Assembly: GCF_032854445.1 (NCBI RefSeq)
Contig: NC_088303.1
Span: 19,227,501-19,291,500, forward strand
Direction: 5' to 3'
Source: Liolophura sinensis
Lineage: Eukaryota > Mollusca > Polyplacophora > Chitonida > Chitonidae
Length of the DNA stretch: 64,000 nt
The notes beneath the pieces were generated by a model. It was not told the DNA's origin. It ran no database searches and was given only the letters and a program-made list of their open reading frames with translations. A program made the translations under genes and the position numbers. Below, piece after piece: positions 25,001-35,108 of the stretch (position 1 is the stretch's first letter; each line of letters opens with the position of its first letter).

Positions 25001-28000
25001 ATTTTTCAACCTTTTTGCATGTTTGCAAGGTGTTTATTCAAGCATACTAAAGGCATCATTCTGTGTTGACTAATAAGATTATACTTTTGCAAAGCCCTGA
25101 AATTATCCAATCCAACCAATGCAGTTTTGTTAAATTATAAATGTGCATAAATTGCAAGTTGCTATTTCATATGCGAAAAGGTACAGGAATTACAGTATAT
25201 GTAAATGGATGCTGAACACACCAAACACGAAAACTTCAGCCTGTTGGTTTCGTCAAACTGTTAGGCAACAAACGAAGTTGGACAATTTGGGCTTATGTTG
25301 CTTATTTTTGAAACATTTTTGTTTCTCTTTTTGGGAGGTGCAGTTTTTTCCAACCAACACACAAGGGTTCAACCTAAAATCTGCTGAAAACCTATATGTT
25401 ACATATAGGTACATGAACATCTGCCTGTATGTCATATGATGTCTGTCATACGGTCTGTCTATATGTCATATGATGTCTGTATGGCATACGGTCTGTCTGT
25501 ATGTCATACAATGTCTGTCTGTATGGCATACAACGTCTGTCTGTATGTCATACTAGTACTGAAGGAACAATAGCTGGTATACAACCAGTTCAGTAACGCA
25601 CAATGAGTGAAGAATCAATAGTGTCAAGTGCTGGGAATTCTACAGTAACTTCTTGTAAAGACACATGAAGTTAGACAGAGGCTCCTGTTACTCGCTCACA
25701 GTAGATATTAGGCTAAGCGTCTCTTAACAAAAGTAAGCCCTGCATGTTTTCAATATAGCCTGTTAAATGATGCAAGTCACATTAAATATTTAAAGGATAC
25801 ATGAATAGGGACTATATAGTAAAGAGTATGGTTTTAAGGAAAATGAAAAGAGATGAGACAATTTTTTTCATATAAGAGCCATATTTATATTTCCTAAAAG
25901 CCACTCTGTTCTTTTCATATTTTTCATCAGTGATTGGGAATATTTGGAAATGACTTCATCAATGTACATACTGGTAATGCGTGATCAGCTTAGTGCTCCC
26001 AATTCGGGCTCTCCCCTCGACGAAGTTGTTTTGACAGCTATCACCATTGACATCGCCACAACACCAATATGAAAGCTGAGAAGCTTTTTCATACATGTAC
26101 TTCAATATGTTTGGCCATATCCTATACTCATATGAAGAAGTGTGAAGCAAGCGTTTCATGTATCCTTTAACTAGCATGATACACATTAACCTCCAAAAAC
26201 CTTTGCCTGGTATTTCAGTGACATTTCATTGTGTGGATGATTTGCAAGCTGACATAGCCCGATTTATGTTCTGATCAATTTCCAATGCATTTCCAGCTCA
26301 TTTCGCCACAAGAAGATTGATTACAGTTTTTCTCCACAGAGGCTGCAGAGTCATTAGATTAACGATACTTGTTATTCAGATTATTCAGCAGTGCTCGATG
26401 GCCCAGCCATTATGCGGCTGCAGCACAATACCATGTAATCAATAAGCATTCAATGCTACAAAATGCCCACAGGGAGTGAATATCTTAGAACAGACAAACT
26501 GTTCTCACACAGTCTCATCTTACAAACCCTCTCCCAGCCTGATAATGGTCGTGTCAGTTTCATCTGTCACTCCATATCATTGGTGGAAAATAATAGCATA
26601 ACTTCAGGCAGTGCAACATGTCATCAATGCTTTCTCTACCTCAGACTGTCAGCACGTGCACACTCCTTAATACATGTAGCTCAATGACTAACAGAAGGGT
26701 TTGTAAGAATATTTCACATTAAAATGGAGTAAAACAGAATAAACCAAGAGCCTGTGTGTGTCATAAGCTCACAGGTGGAAAACAAACAAAATTCATGTAA
26801 GACCGCGTAAACAGCCTTATTGCACCATTGTACACTTTTTGCTCCTGTTCATATCAAGAGAGTCCTTTAAATCTTCCTTTTCTTTAAATACATTATACCA
26901 ATATGCTCTTTAAGATTGAGTGTAATTTTCAGTCTGCATCCACATCAGTAAAATTAGTCTGAGGTTTTGTAACGTATATAAATTGTTTAATAGGTTATCA
27001 AAATGCTTGTGGAAAAACCTGTGAAATTTTCCCTTTCCTCACTGTTGCTCTCATGATACAGTGGGTGCATTTACACCAGCAGTAATGAGCAAGCTTTTAC
27101 ATTTTTACCCTTAATACAAATGGCTAATCAATCGGTACACACCTGTAAAACTCAGGAAGATCTTTAATAGTATGCTGTACTCTTCATTAATACGCCGGCG
27201 GCCAGTATTACCTGGAGTTCAACACACAGTCACTGCATTGCTAAGAGACCGCCAGCATTAATATATAAATAAATTTATAATAAATTTATATATTTATTGT
27301 CAAAATCGCTCACATCCAAGTTTTGAGTGAGTACACATGCAAGGCCATATCAAGAGCCATTTTAGTTCAGAAAAAACTAGTCACTGGAAAGTTATATTAA
27401 AACTAACAAGTAAACTGAACAAAACTACGATGGCTTACCAACATAAAGTGCAGTTTTCACATGCATTTCATTCACTCACAGACTTCAACGTTCTCAGAAT
27501 GCATCATTTTGAGCTGCATGTTATAAAATTTCTCTATGCACTGTCACAATGTCACCTTTAAAGGGATTTAGACGACTGATTGGCTATTGATGGTGTTTTC
27601 AGCCAATCACAGGCTTTAATTCCAAAGTACTTATTGATGAAGAAAACGTCTTTTCATAAGGACCTCTATCCTATACAAAGAATCGACGCTGACAACTGAC
27701 ATAGTGTTCCCTGTGTTAAATCTTGCAACCTTGGTCACGTTTGAATAAATGTACCGTACCTTACACTCAGCTTAGGCAGGGCATATAGCCTATCTTGGAC
27801 ACCAGCCCAACAGAATCAATTCTGTACCTCATTGAAGTTTGTAATACGAGCCATCAATTATTGTTTCTAGATATGACCTGGACATGTCCATCAAAATGAG
27901 GATTATAAATATAGTTTGCCAAAAAAGTAATAACAGACAAAGTTGTTCATTACCTCACCTATGACTTACCATTCAGACTGTATGGAGATTGGGCCACGTG

Positions 28001-31000
28001 CTTGCTGTTGTACATTATGCTGACCTTCATGTCCTTTGTGGACTCGTACAGTCTGTACCGAACAATGTATGACCCGTCATGGCGGTCCAGGACCTGTATC
28101 CATGCTCGCACGCCTGCGCCTGTCTGTGAGTTGTACAGGTTGACACTAAACGCCTTGTCCCCGACTGAATCTGTCAGGCTGAGGATACAACATAATAATC
28201 TATCAGTTAAAGGATACAATGTTCAACAAAATACATGTATATATACAAGAACATGTTCACAAAACTGGTCCAGTTATTACAAAGCCCTCTTATGTTAGCA
28301 TAATCTTCAGTGTGACATCACTTAATGAAAAGTAGAAAATTCATCTCTACTGTTCAATGATGCAAAGAGAAAAACAAAATAAAAAAACTGTATGTCACAG
28401 TTGTATGCTGTAGAATGGTAGAATGAATGATGGAAAGAAAAAAGAAGCACATTTAATTCTCAGTTGGGACTCTTAGAAGTGAACTTAGAAGGGAAAAAAG
28501 ATGGCCACAGGACAACATGTTAGAGTAATTGGCATCTCAATCAAGACAGCAATAAGGCTGATTCCTGTTTCAATAACATGTCTCTGATATTGGTGTAAAA
28601 ATAGGTCATGCAAAGGAAGTATGTACACCTTTACATGTATCTACCACAACAGCCAGTCACTGTATGCATGTCTGCTGGCAAACTAAAGGAGCAGCCAAAC
28701 AAATGTCAACCAATGACAAGTGAACAGATCTGCTACCTGAGAGGCAAATTTAGCCTTGAATTTCACAAATCATATGTTGTTCATAGCACAATGCAAAGTC
28801 ATGTGATACTTGTAAGGTTTCACACAAGCATGTGGAAGTAATGTGTTCACTTGTGCCCTTGACATACATTTTCATATACCTGTATAAGTGGACAGCAGAC
28901 AATGGTGTCTTCGGTCACAAAATGTACTTTAAAGGATACATGAAACACATGGTTTGTATTTCTTAATACACAGTATATAATGTGGCCTAACCTAGAAAAG
29001 TACAAAAAAGCTTCTCAGCTCTCTTCTTCCCAGAATGAAAATGGCTTTAAACTACAGTTTTCCTAAGGTCCTGGCAGTGGTCAGTCTGGAAATTAAGCAG
29101 CATACTGTAGTGATGTCAACAGTGATAGCTGTCAAAACAACTTTTTGGGGGCAAGGGCCCCACATGGGCCTGTGTTGAGAGCTGGGTTTGCATTCCCAGT
29201 ATGTTCGCTGATGACGTTTTATTTCCAACCACTTACCGCAAATATGCGTAAAATAGTGAGTTATTAAGAAACATAAAATATGCCTCAAAAATGAAATTTT
29301 TTTTCTATTTTTTTTTTGCCAAATCTGCTTCATTTTTCTCAAAACCATGCATACTCTTCATTTTATAGTACCTTTTGATGTATCCTGTTAAGACCTACCC
29401 TCCTTCTGAGAAAAATTAGACTGAATACTTAGGAAGCCTAACAGAACGAATATGTCAATGTGGTGCATAAAGGGTTATGTCGAATGAGACTGTAGTATAG
29501 GTGTAATTGAAGTGTTTTCAGAACTAAAACCTTTGATAGTTTCTGCCTGATGTGATGTGAAAATATTGCTGAATGTGACGTTAAATCAGCCAGATAGGAC
29601 ATTAAGGCAATTTGGCTGAAATGACATGGAGAATATAGAAATAGATGAGGTTATGTCAGCAATGACTGATGTGTTGGCCTTCATACTGGTACAGTACTGG
29701 TATTGTAATAATTAGCTATAATTTTAAGAAAGCAGTCTTCATTTTCTTGACTCTTTAATTACCATTTAACCTTTACTTTTAAAAATACACGTACATGTGA
29801 AGGCTTTAGAACTGGAGTAGCTCTTAAACCACTAATTCGTATCTGCAATACCTTTTTTTTCAGACTTTTGTAATTATTGAATAAGTATTACATTTTAAAT
29901 TCCAACCCAAACAACTAGGTATTATTTCATAGGGCGAAATAAAATTCATTCTATCATTTCTTTGCAAAAAAGTACATGTAGGATATCAGGGCAGTGATAT
30001 ACATAATGTATTCAAATTGAAAACTTTTAGGCTTACACCTTAATAGGAGAGAAAAATGAATTCAGTAGGAAGGCTGTCAATGAACATAATTAATTATTCA
30101 TTGATTCTACCCATATCACATCAGTAGGCATCTGCGCAGACAAGAAGGCCTTGTTAGAAAGTTTTATGCTTGTAAATACCTACTGTACATATATCATTCT
30201 ACATGTACAGTATTTGCATGTATTTTTCCGTTGTGACTCAAGGTGCAGAAGCACACGGCAGTGTTACAAGCACAGTGCATTAGAAGGTTGGGATGCACAC
30301 TAACAGTGTTGGAAGAATGGTGCATCTGCAGGTGGGGGATTCTTAGCACACCGTGATGTTAGAAGAATGGTGCATCTGAATATGGGGATTCTTAGCACAC
30401 AGTGGTGTTAGAAGAATGGTGCATCTGCAGGTGGGGGATTCTTAGCACACAGTGGTGTTAGAAGACTGATGCATCTGCAGGTGGGGGATTCTTAGCACAC
30501 AGTGGTGTTAGAAGAATGGTGCATCTGAAGGTGAGGATTCTTAGCACACAGTGGTGTTAGAAGACTAGTGCATCTGCAGGTGGGGGATTCTTAGCACACA
30601 GTGGTGTTAGAAGACTGATGCATCTGCAGGTGGGGGATTCTTAGCACACAGTGGTGTTAGAAGAATGGTGCTTCTGAATATGGGGATTCTTAGCACACTG
30701 TGGTGTTAGAAGAGTGGCGCATCTGCAGGTGGGGGATTCTTAGTACACAGTGGTGTTAGAAGAATGGTACATCTGAAGGTGAGGATTCTTAGCACACAGT
30801 GGTGTTAGAAGACTGGTGCATCTGGGTGTGGGGGATTCTTAGCACACAGTGGTGTAAGAAGACTGGTGCATCTGGATGTGGGGGTTCTTAGCACACCGTG
30901 GTGTTAGGAGAATGATGCATCTGAAGGTGAGGATTCTTAGCACACAGTGATGTTAGAAGAGTGGCGCATCTGCAGGTGGGGGATTCTTAGCACACAGTGG

Positions 31001-33214
31001 TGTTAGAAGAATGGTGCATCTGCAGGTGGGGGATTCTTAGCACACTGTGGTGTTAGGAGAATGGCGTATCCGAAGGTGGGGATCATTAGCACACAGTGGA
31101 GTTAAAAGAATGGTGCATCTGAAGGTGGTGATTCTTGCCACACAGTGGTGTTAGAAGAATGGTGCATCTGCAGGTGGGGGATTCTTAGCACACTGTGGTG
31201 TTAGGAGAATGGCGTATCCGAAGGTGGGGATCATTAGCACACAGTGGTGTTAGAAGAATGGTGCATCTGAAGGTGGGGATCATTAGCACACAGTGGTGTT
31301 AGAAGAATGGTGCTTCTGAAGGTGGTGATTCTTGCCACACAGTTTTTTTTAGAAAAAGAGTGCACACTGTGGAGTTTGAATTTGAGTTTCTTAACAATTT
31401 TTCAGTCATATGAAAACAAAGGTGGTTTTACCACAATAGTGCATCTGACTGAAAAATGGGGATTTTTAGCACAGTGGTCTTGGAAAAATGGTGCATCTGA
31501 AGGGAGTCACACTACTTTGTTAGAAGAAAGGTAAATGTATGTTGTAAGTACATGTACCGCAAAAAAACTTTTCCAAGCTGACCTTCAAGTCAATCAGCAT
31601 AGCCCCAGGTATACGGAAACATTTAAATCATTAAACGTCTGGTATGTTTCAGGAAGCTGATTGTTAAGCTATATATAACACACTTACCCATATGCTCATT
31701 AGTGTCAATTTATGCATCAGCTTCCCTGTTGTATTAACATACGTACATATCACAACTTATCAATGAGAGAGGGGGAAGAAATCCCAGGGTTTTACACTGA
31801 CCGTTGACATTCCTCTTTGCACAGTACCTTCACATAACATTGTTAACAGTGCTCAGTTCATTAAATTACCACCCACTTGTTGTGCATGATTACTCTAATG
31901 TCTGCCCACTTAATTGTATATTTAATACACATGATGACAAAAATTTCAAAAAAGACAAAAATGTATCATTCACTAAACAGTAAATCCACCCTGGCCACCA
32001 CTGTACAAACTTTCGTCTGTTAATTAATTTATATACTATAATTTCTGACTGTTATTCATCATAAGATTAAGGCGTACATACAATTTTACAAATGTCCACC
32101 AAATTTCAAAATATACCTTTTCATTATTAATTGTATGATACACTTTGCAGTACAATTGTCTGTTATAGGCTGTTCTGCTTGATTAACTCTCAGGTCATGT
32201 CCCAAATGGTAAATCAAACAATTAATTCAAGACATGCGAATCAGTCAAGCATAACAGCCTGTAGCCGACCACAAGGTGGATATCATGTTACCATTGTTAC
32301 TTGGTGCAGAATACCAGTTTGGAGAATTGCATACAAGGAAATAATAAACCAAGTATATAGTATATTGATAATAACAGATGCATGTATACTTACGTAAATT
32401 TGACATATAAAATGTTTAAAAAAGAAATATGACGGTTTGAACAATTAGTACCAAGATTTCTGGTACATTAACAGATCTTAATTTAAAATGTGAATTGCAA
32501 CACTTTCAAATTTTGCAAAAATGTCAAGTCTTCACCTGTTATTGTGTAAGATTGTGCAGGTTTTCTTCATGAAGACATTTTAGTGTAAATCTCCATAATA
32601 GTCAGATATATAATTTATTAGAAATTTTCAAGTTGAGGTCTTCATACATGTGGTAGAGTGATGTCAATTCATTGAAGAACCAGCCTTTCACAAAATAGAA
32701 CATCTGAGAAGTGGCTAATCCCCTAACAAAAGGATCAATCAATGTGGTTTCCAACTGCCAGTTTATTTACTTTATTTGACTGGGGGCTTCAGACATATAA
32801 TATACAGAAAATATATGTAGATCTACATGTAGGTTGAATGTCTTACAGAAAACTGTAACACAATCATCAGCAAGTAATTACTGATCATTTCCAGTTTCAA
32901 CTTTCAGATCCAAAAGGTTAGACTTGCATTTTGGTTCTACAAAAGTATTAAACTTTCTTGCATTAAAAACTCATAAAGTGTACACAGTTTCAACACAAGA
33001 CAAAATCTCACTTTTGGTTATCACTGTCCACAGCCTGGATGAAGAAGTACCGGACTGGCAGAACGACACGGGCAATCAGACCCGGTCCCCAGATGAGGCA
33101 TTTATCAGCATCCACATCCCTCTGTTGCTCACTTGCACTCAAACTGGGACAAGACGACAGCAAGAAAACTCCTACTCCTACTGTCAAAACAACTTTCCAA
33201 GGTGTTTTCATCAT
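13085..33214 (-). CDS. POGLUT2: Protein O-glucosyltransferase 2 (KDELC1 type), ten exons, ER lumen
   Basis: ER glucosyltransferase that adds glucose to serines of EGF repeats such as Notch (family knowledge). Exons in transcript order: 33012-33214, 27970-28178, 20780-20991, 18628-18705, 18009-18181, 16447-16684, 15646-15855, 15109-15198, 13908-14018 and 13085-13102. They total 1542 nt, 513 residues, with every junction in phase. Residues 1 to about 26 form a signal peptide ([15 protein letters not shown] core). IWGPGL and [10 protein letters not shown] open a filamin-like domain (about 40-136) that includes [18 protein letters not shown]. The CAP10/GT90 domain carries NLGDWPLE (245-252), [18 protein letters not shown] (264-281), [51 protein letters not shown] and [11 protein letters not shown]. 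The C-terminus KKKRKEEL ends in KEEL, a KDEL-type retention signal. POGLUT3 is the close alternative; one invertebrate gene may represent both. Confidence 0.93.
13288..13342 (-). mobile_element. SINE family A 3'-end fragment next to an (AT)n run, POGLUT2 intron 9
   Basis: An (AT)n stretch is followed by ATTTATTTATTTATTTGAATGG and GTGTTTTATGCC, the complement of the family A tail. The rest of the unit is missing. Confidence 0.55.
13690..13892 (-). mobile_element. SINE family A copy, POGLUT2 intron 9
   Basis: The reverse complement carries the complete body: GAGCCTCTTACCAATGCGG, GTGAGTTC, CCAGCGGATGGTCGTGGG, ACCATAATGCTAG and a long TTTATTTATT-type (plus strand) tail. It lies about 15 bp from exon 9. 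Confidence 0.75.
15928..16092 (-). mobile_element. tRNA-derived SINE head, POGLUT2 intron 6
   Basis: On the minus strand it reads GGTCTAATGACCGGAGGTGA and then GTGGGTTCAAACCCAGC, a near-perfect Pol III B box. It lacks the acceptor-stem pairing and 3' end of a functional tRNA, so it is a SINE head rather than a tRNA gene. Confidence 0.55.
16715..16795 (-). mobile_element. tRNA-like SINE fragment, POGLUT2 intron 5
   Basis: Minus-strand CATTGGCAAGTAAGCCC and GATTCAAACCCCACC resemble A and B boxes of a tRNA-derived head. It lies between exon 6 and the 81-bp exon-tail array. Confidence 0.45.
16843..18084 (-). repeat. Tandem array of POGLUT2 exon 5 3' end plus splice donor (about 14 intronic copies, 81/91-bp period)
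   Basis: The anchor CAAACCTTCC (the donor region on the plus strand) or a close variant recurs at 16843, 16931, 17012, 17103, 17184, 17265, 17346, 17427, 17508, 17589, 17670, 17751, 17842, 17923 and 18004. The last is the real end of exon 5. Spacing is 81 bp except 88 once and 91 twice. On the gene's strand each unit holds the last 57 or so coding bases of exon 5, the GGAAG/GTTTGT donor and a short intron stub. Some units (for example the one donor-anchored at 17427) encode exactly the exon's [19 protein letters not shown]; most encode an AYCVMES variant. The array is in register with the exon, so it grew by tandem duplication from the exon's end. Confidence 0.92.
18779..18910. repeat. 47-bp minisatellite, POGLUT2 intron 3
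   Basis: CCAGAGTGCC recurs at 18784, 18830 and 18877, with CCAGCATGCCAGGAAGAAACC between, giving just under three copies of 46-47 bp. It lies about 75 bp upstream of exon 4 on the gene's strand. Confidence 0.85.
19075..19240 (+). mobile_element. Diverged copy of the GCATATGAAA element family, POGLUT2 intron 3
   Basis: TTGAAAAAGCAACTTTCAG, then GGTCTTCACAAAAACGTATAA and ACTAATGCTCTGAAAATATG match in order the copies at 23105-23335 and, inverted, 24990-25200. The terminal repeats are eroded. Confidence 0.5.
20385..20690 (+). repeat. Dispersed repeat, copy 1 of 2, POGLUT2 intron 3 into exon 3 flank
   Basis: GTACTGTATCATGTGGTTTG, then CCAATCACTTATCTCA and TGTTCCAGAGGGACA, match in order the segment 22245-22520 (CTACTGTATCATGTGATTTG and so on). 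The two copies are clearly diverged. Family unknown; no terminal repeats seen. Confidence 0.5.
22245..22520 (+). repeat. Dispersed repeat, copy 2 of 2, POGLUT2 intron 2
   Basis: Counterpart of 20385-20690, with the same order of short matching blocks. It is preceded by a T-rich run at 22158-22186. Confidence 0.5.
23105..23335 (+). mobile_element. MITE-like element (ACCTTTTCGCATATGAAA end), POGLUT2 intron 2
   Basis: It starts near AACCTTTTCGCATATGAAA and ends near CTTGCAAACATGCAGAAAGGTT, which is a loose inverted match to its start. An inverted copy lies at 24990-25200 and a degraded one at 19075-19240. No coding capacity. Confidence 0.55.
23447..23788 (-). mobile_element. tRNA-derived SINE family B copy, POGLUT2 intron 2
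   Basis: On the minus strand the head reads CCTAATGGTTAGAGCTTCCG with an A box (TGGTTAGAGC). The 3' end reads CATATGACTAAAAAATTGTG and then GTAAAACGTCAAGC, the tail also seen at about 43000-43038 and 44360-44413. Confidence 0.65.
24294..24566 (+). mobile_element. SINE family A copy, left arm of an inverted pair, POGLUT2 intron 2
   Basis: It contains GAGCCTCGCACCTATGCAG, GTGGGAAGGTCTGCCAGCAA, GGTTGTGGGTTTCCCC, GTCGTATAAGTGAAATATTC and a tail AATCAAATAAATAAAC. It abuts the minus-strand copy 24567-24815 tail to tail. Confidence 0.75.
24567..24815 (-). mobile_element. SINE family A copy, right arm of an inverted pair, POGLUT2 intron 2
   Basis: Reverse-complement partner of 24294-24566. It shares atypical blocks with it (TATCTCAGGAGCCTC and GAGCTGAAGCTGACTTCC) that other family A copies here lack. 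Confidence 0.75.
24899..24916. repeat. Poly-G run
   Basis: About 18 consecutive G, length-unstable and error-prone; no other feature attached. Confidence 0.8.
24990..25200 (-). mobile_element. MITE-like element, inverted copy of 23105-23335
   Basis: Its reverse complement runs from ACCTTTTCGCATATGAAA through TTTCAGGGCTTTGCAAAAG to CCTTGCAAACATGC, parallel to 23105-23335. Its own ends are inverted relatives: TACTGTAATTTTTCAACC on the left and, complemented, TATACTGTAATTCCTGTACC on the right. Confidence 0.6.
25425..25555. repeat. Short tandem repeat of TATGTCATA/GTCTGTC blocks
   Basis: Blocks such as GTCTGTCTATATGTCATATG and GTCTGTATGGCATACG recur every 29-32 bp for about four to five copies in POGLUT2 intron 2. 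Confidence 0.8.
25789..26172. mobile_element. MITE with AAAGGATACATGAA ends, POGLUT2 intron 2
   Basis: The left end reads TTTAAAGGATACATGAA and the right end reads GTTTCATGTATCCTTTAA, an inverted match of about 15 bp. The internal sequence (AAAAGCTTCTCAGCTTTC, GGTGATAGCTGTCAAAACAA on the complement) matches the copy at 28928-29388. Non-coding. Confidence 0.7.
28928..29388 (+). mobile_element. MITE with AAAGGATACATGAA ends, POGLUT2 intron 1
   Basis: It begins AAAGGATACATGAAAC and ends GATGTATCCTGTTA, an imperfect inverted end. Internal blocks AAAAGCTTCTCAGCTCTC, GAAATTAAGCAGC and GTGATAGCTGTCAAAACAAC link it to 25789-26172 and 61731-62035. Confidence 0.65.
30244..31345. repeat. 49-50-bp minisatellite, about 22 copies, POGLUT2 intron 1
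   Basis: The unit reads GTGTTAGAAGAATGGTGCAT, then CTGCAGGTGGGGGATTC or CTGAAGGTGAGGATTC, then TTAGCACACAGTG. Copies differ by point changes and 1-2 bp length changes. The array fades into weaker copies to about 31500. No sustained open frame. Confidence 0.93.
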
Positions 33215-34303
33215 TAAAGTTGTCCCTCACAGACCGGTTAAAGGTCTTTCTTCAACTGTGCGTTATTCCAGCGTTAGTTCTCTGCATACATTTGAGAACT
33301 TCGACGCCCACTGCTCACACCACGGGCACGGATGTGGGAATGTACTGCACATAAACACGCGCCAGTGTTGTTCCACATGTACTTCAGATTGACCATGGTC
33401 GCATAGCCCTCCATGTTAACCATGGCGAACAACGGGTCGCTATTAAATCTCTCTATAACGGGAACTTGTTGAATATAAGTTCGGCACTGAGCTCATGCAT
33501 CTAAGGTTTAAGAAGGGAAAACGTGAACCAATGAAGTGTCAAACACTGAATGTCGTCAAAATTTTGCTGTTACATTTTACGAGCACACCGCCACTCAAAA
33601 CACGGAGACATCTCCAAATATTCGCTACCATGCCATTATGTTCAAATAATCATGAAAATCATGAGTGTAAAAAATATATTTTATCACGATCAAATCACTA
33701 TACATTGCGGGCCAATGCATCTTCCGACAGTCTTCATTCCATAACTGTAGTTATCCGTCGCCAAGTTCGACAGGACATTACGCGGTACATGCGCACTATC
33801 GTTCTTTCTCGCATTTTATCGTCGTAGACGCCATTATCGTTTCTCGAGAAGAAGACGTGATTTCGTTGTAAATTTCAAGTCAGGAGCGCCAAAGTGGTAA
33901 AGTATTGCTGTGACATATCTGCATTCTGTTGGGATGACGAGGATATGTGAATTTCCAAACGGTCTGAAAAGTTCTAGAAGAGGTTTTCATCACTAACTTT
34001 TTCACTAAATTCACACAAAAAAGAGACAGGCGCTTATCTTCGCAGATGTGAGTAGTAGAAAATTATCGTCTGCTATTTTTCAGTGCTGTATTGGTGTAAG
34101 AGGCGCTGTCAAGCAGAAGCTGCGCTTTGTTTTTCTTGAAATATTGCAAAATTAAACAGTTGTTGCACATCACTTTTCAAAAATAAAGAAATATGTAATG
34201 CGAATATACTTTTGTGTAAATGTGAGCTGTACGTCCTACGACAGTAACACATGCCTCGAAATCTAATACAAGCCTCACACCATGTGTATCTTACACAAAT
34301 ATG

Positions 34304-34880
34304 AGCTGGACGTTCCTACCATAACGCCTAGTTTTTTTTCATATAGACTTCCACGTGGACAATTTCACTAAAAGAAAAATACGGGTCAAACCCTACCTTA
34401 CTTTTGCAATCCACTGATTCCCTTAAATACCGGAAATGTAATATGTCAAACCAGCATTGGTAAACCATCTTTCAACAGTAATCCAGCCATTTAAAGTTTT
34501 GAATTGGACAACTCAAACCAACGTCTGCCATGTTTAGAATTCAACTTCAGACAGGGTGAGGCTGCAAAAATAATGTCCTACCCAACATTCTCTTTAAGAA
34601 TTGCATGCCCTGTAAACAGAATGTTGGGTGGAATAAATTCCAAACATGGCAGATGTTGGTTTGAATTGTCCGATTCAAAAGTTTAAACGGCTGGATTACT
34701 GTTGAAAGATGGTTTATAAATGCTGGTTTGACATACCACATTTCTAGTGTTTTAGGGAGTCGGTGGATAACTAAAAAAAGCTACTAGGGTTCAAGGCCTT
34801 TTTTGTTTCTTTTTTAGTGAAATTTTCAGCGTGGAAGTCTATATGAGAGAACTTGGGTGTTACGATAGGAACGTCCAGCT
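34304..34880. mobile_element. Large foldback (palindromic) element upstream of BANP coding start
   Basis: Two arms of about 270 bp are inverted copies of each other nearly to the centre. The outer ends read AGCTGGACGTTCCTAC and its complement GTAGGAACGTCCAGCT with one change. Further in, CATATAGACTTCCACG, ATGTCAAACCAGCATT, CATCTTTCAACAGTAATCCA and CCCAACATTC each have complements in reverse order on the right. No open frame of note. It looks like a foldback DNA transposon or MITE. I could not identify a clear target duplication. Confidence 0.85.
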
Positions 34881-34939
34881 TAGCTTTGGGCCACATGGAG
34901 GTAAGACTGTGTCAAGTCAGAACTATAAAACACAGTCAT

Positions 34940-35022
34940 ATTGTTTAGAACTGTAGTTGTTGTATGTGAGGGAATATTTTTTGTGTAACTTGGATGTTAA
35001 ACATTAATCAAATAAATAAATA
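34940..35022 (+). mobile_element. SINE 3' tail fragment upstream of BANP exon
   Basis: GTGTAACTTGGATGTTAAAC followed by ATTAATCAAATAAATAAATA is the family A-type terminal segment. The upstream body is missing. Confidence 0.45.
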
Positions 35023-35108
35023 TATCCTACAAAAGATGCAAAAATTTTTTGTGCTAAACAAAGCGGTCATGTCAAGTATCATCTGCTGTTTTTGTGTTCT
35101 TTCAGAGG

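Larger units (their letters stand above)
33215..35108. promoter_or_regulatory. Divergent POGLUT2/BANP promoter region and BANP 5' non-coding part
   Basis: The two genes start about 1.9 kb apart and face away. CpG density rises around 33570-33900. There, ACATGCGCAC (about 33787) resembles an NRF1 half site and GACGCCATTATCG (about 33829) resembles a YY1 site. AGTG/GTAAAG near 33897 would be a good donor for a non-coding BANP exon 1, because the first coding exon begins right after an acceptor (TTCAG at 35101-35105). The rest of the interval is filled by the foldback element at 34304-34880. Transcript ends are inferred. Confidence 0.45.

Noticed and set aside
30244-31345. CRISPR-like repeat array
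   Set aside because: There are no unique spacers between constant repeats. Whole units vary by point changes, and the genome is eukaryotic.
33838-33848. TTCTCGAGAA palindrome as a BANP self-binding site
   Set aside because: The known BANP element is TCTCGCGAGA; this lacks the central CG step, so autoregulation cannot be argued from it.
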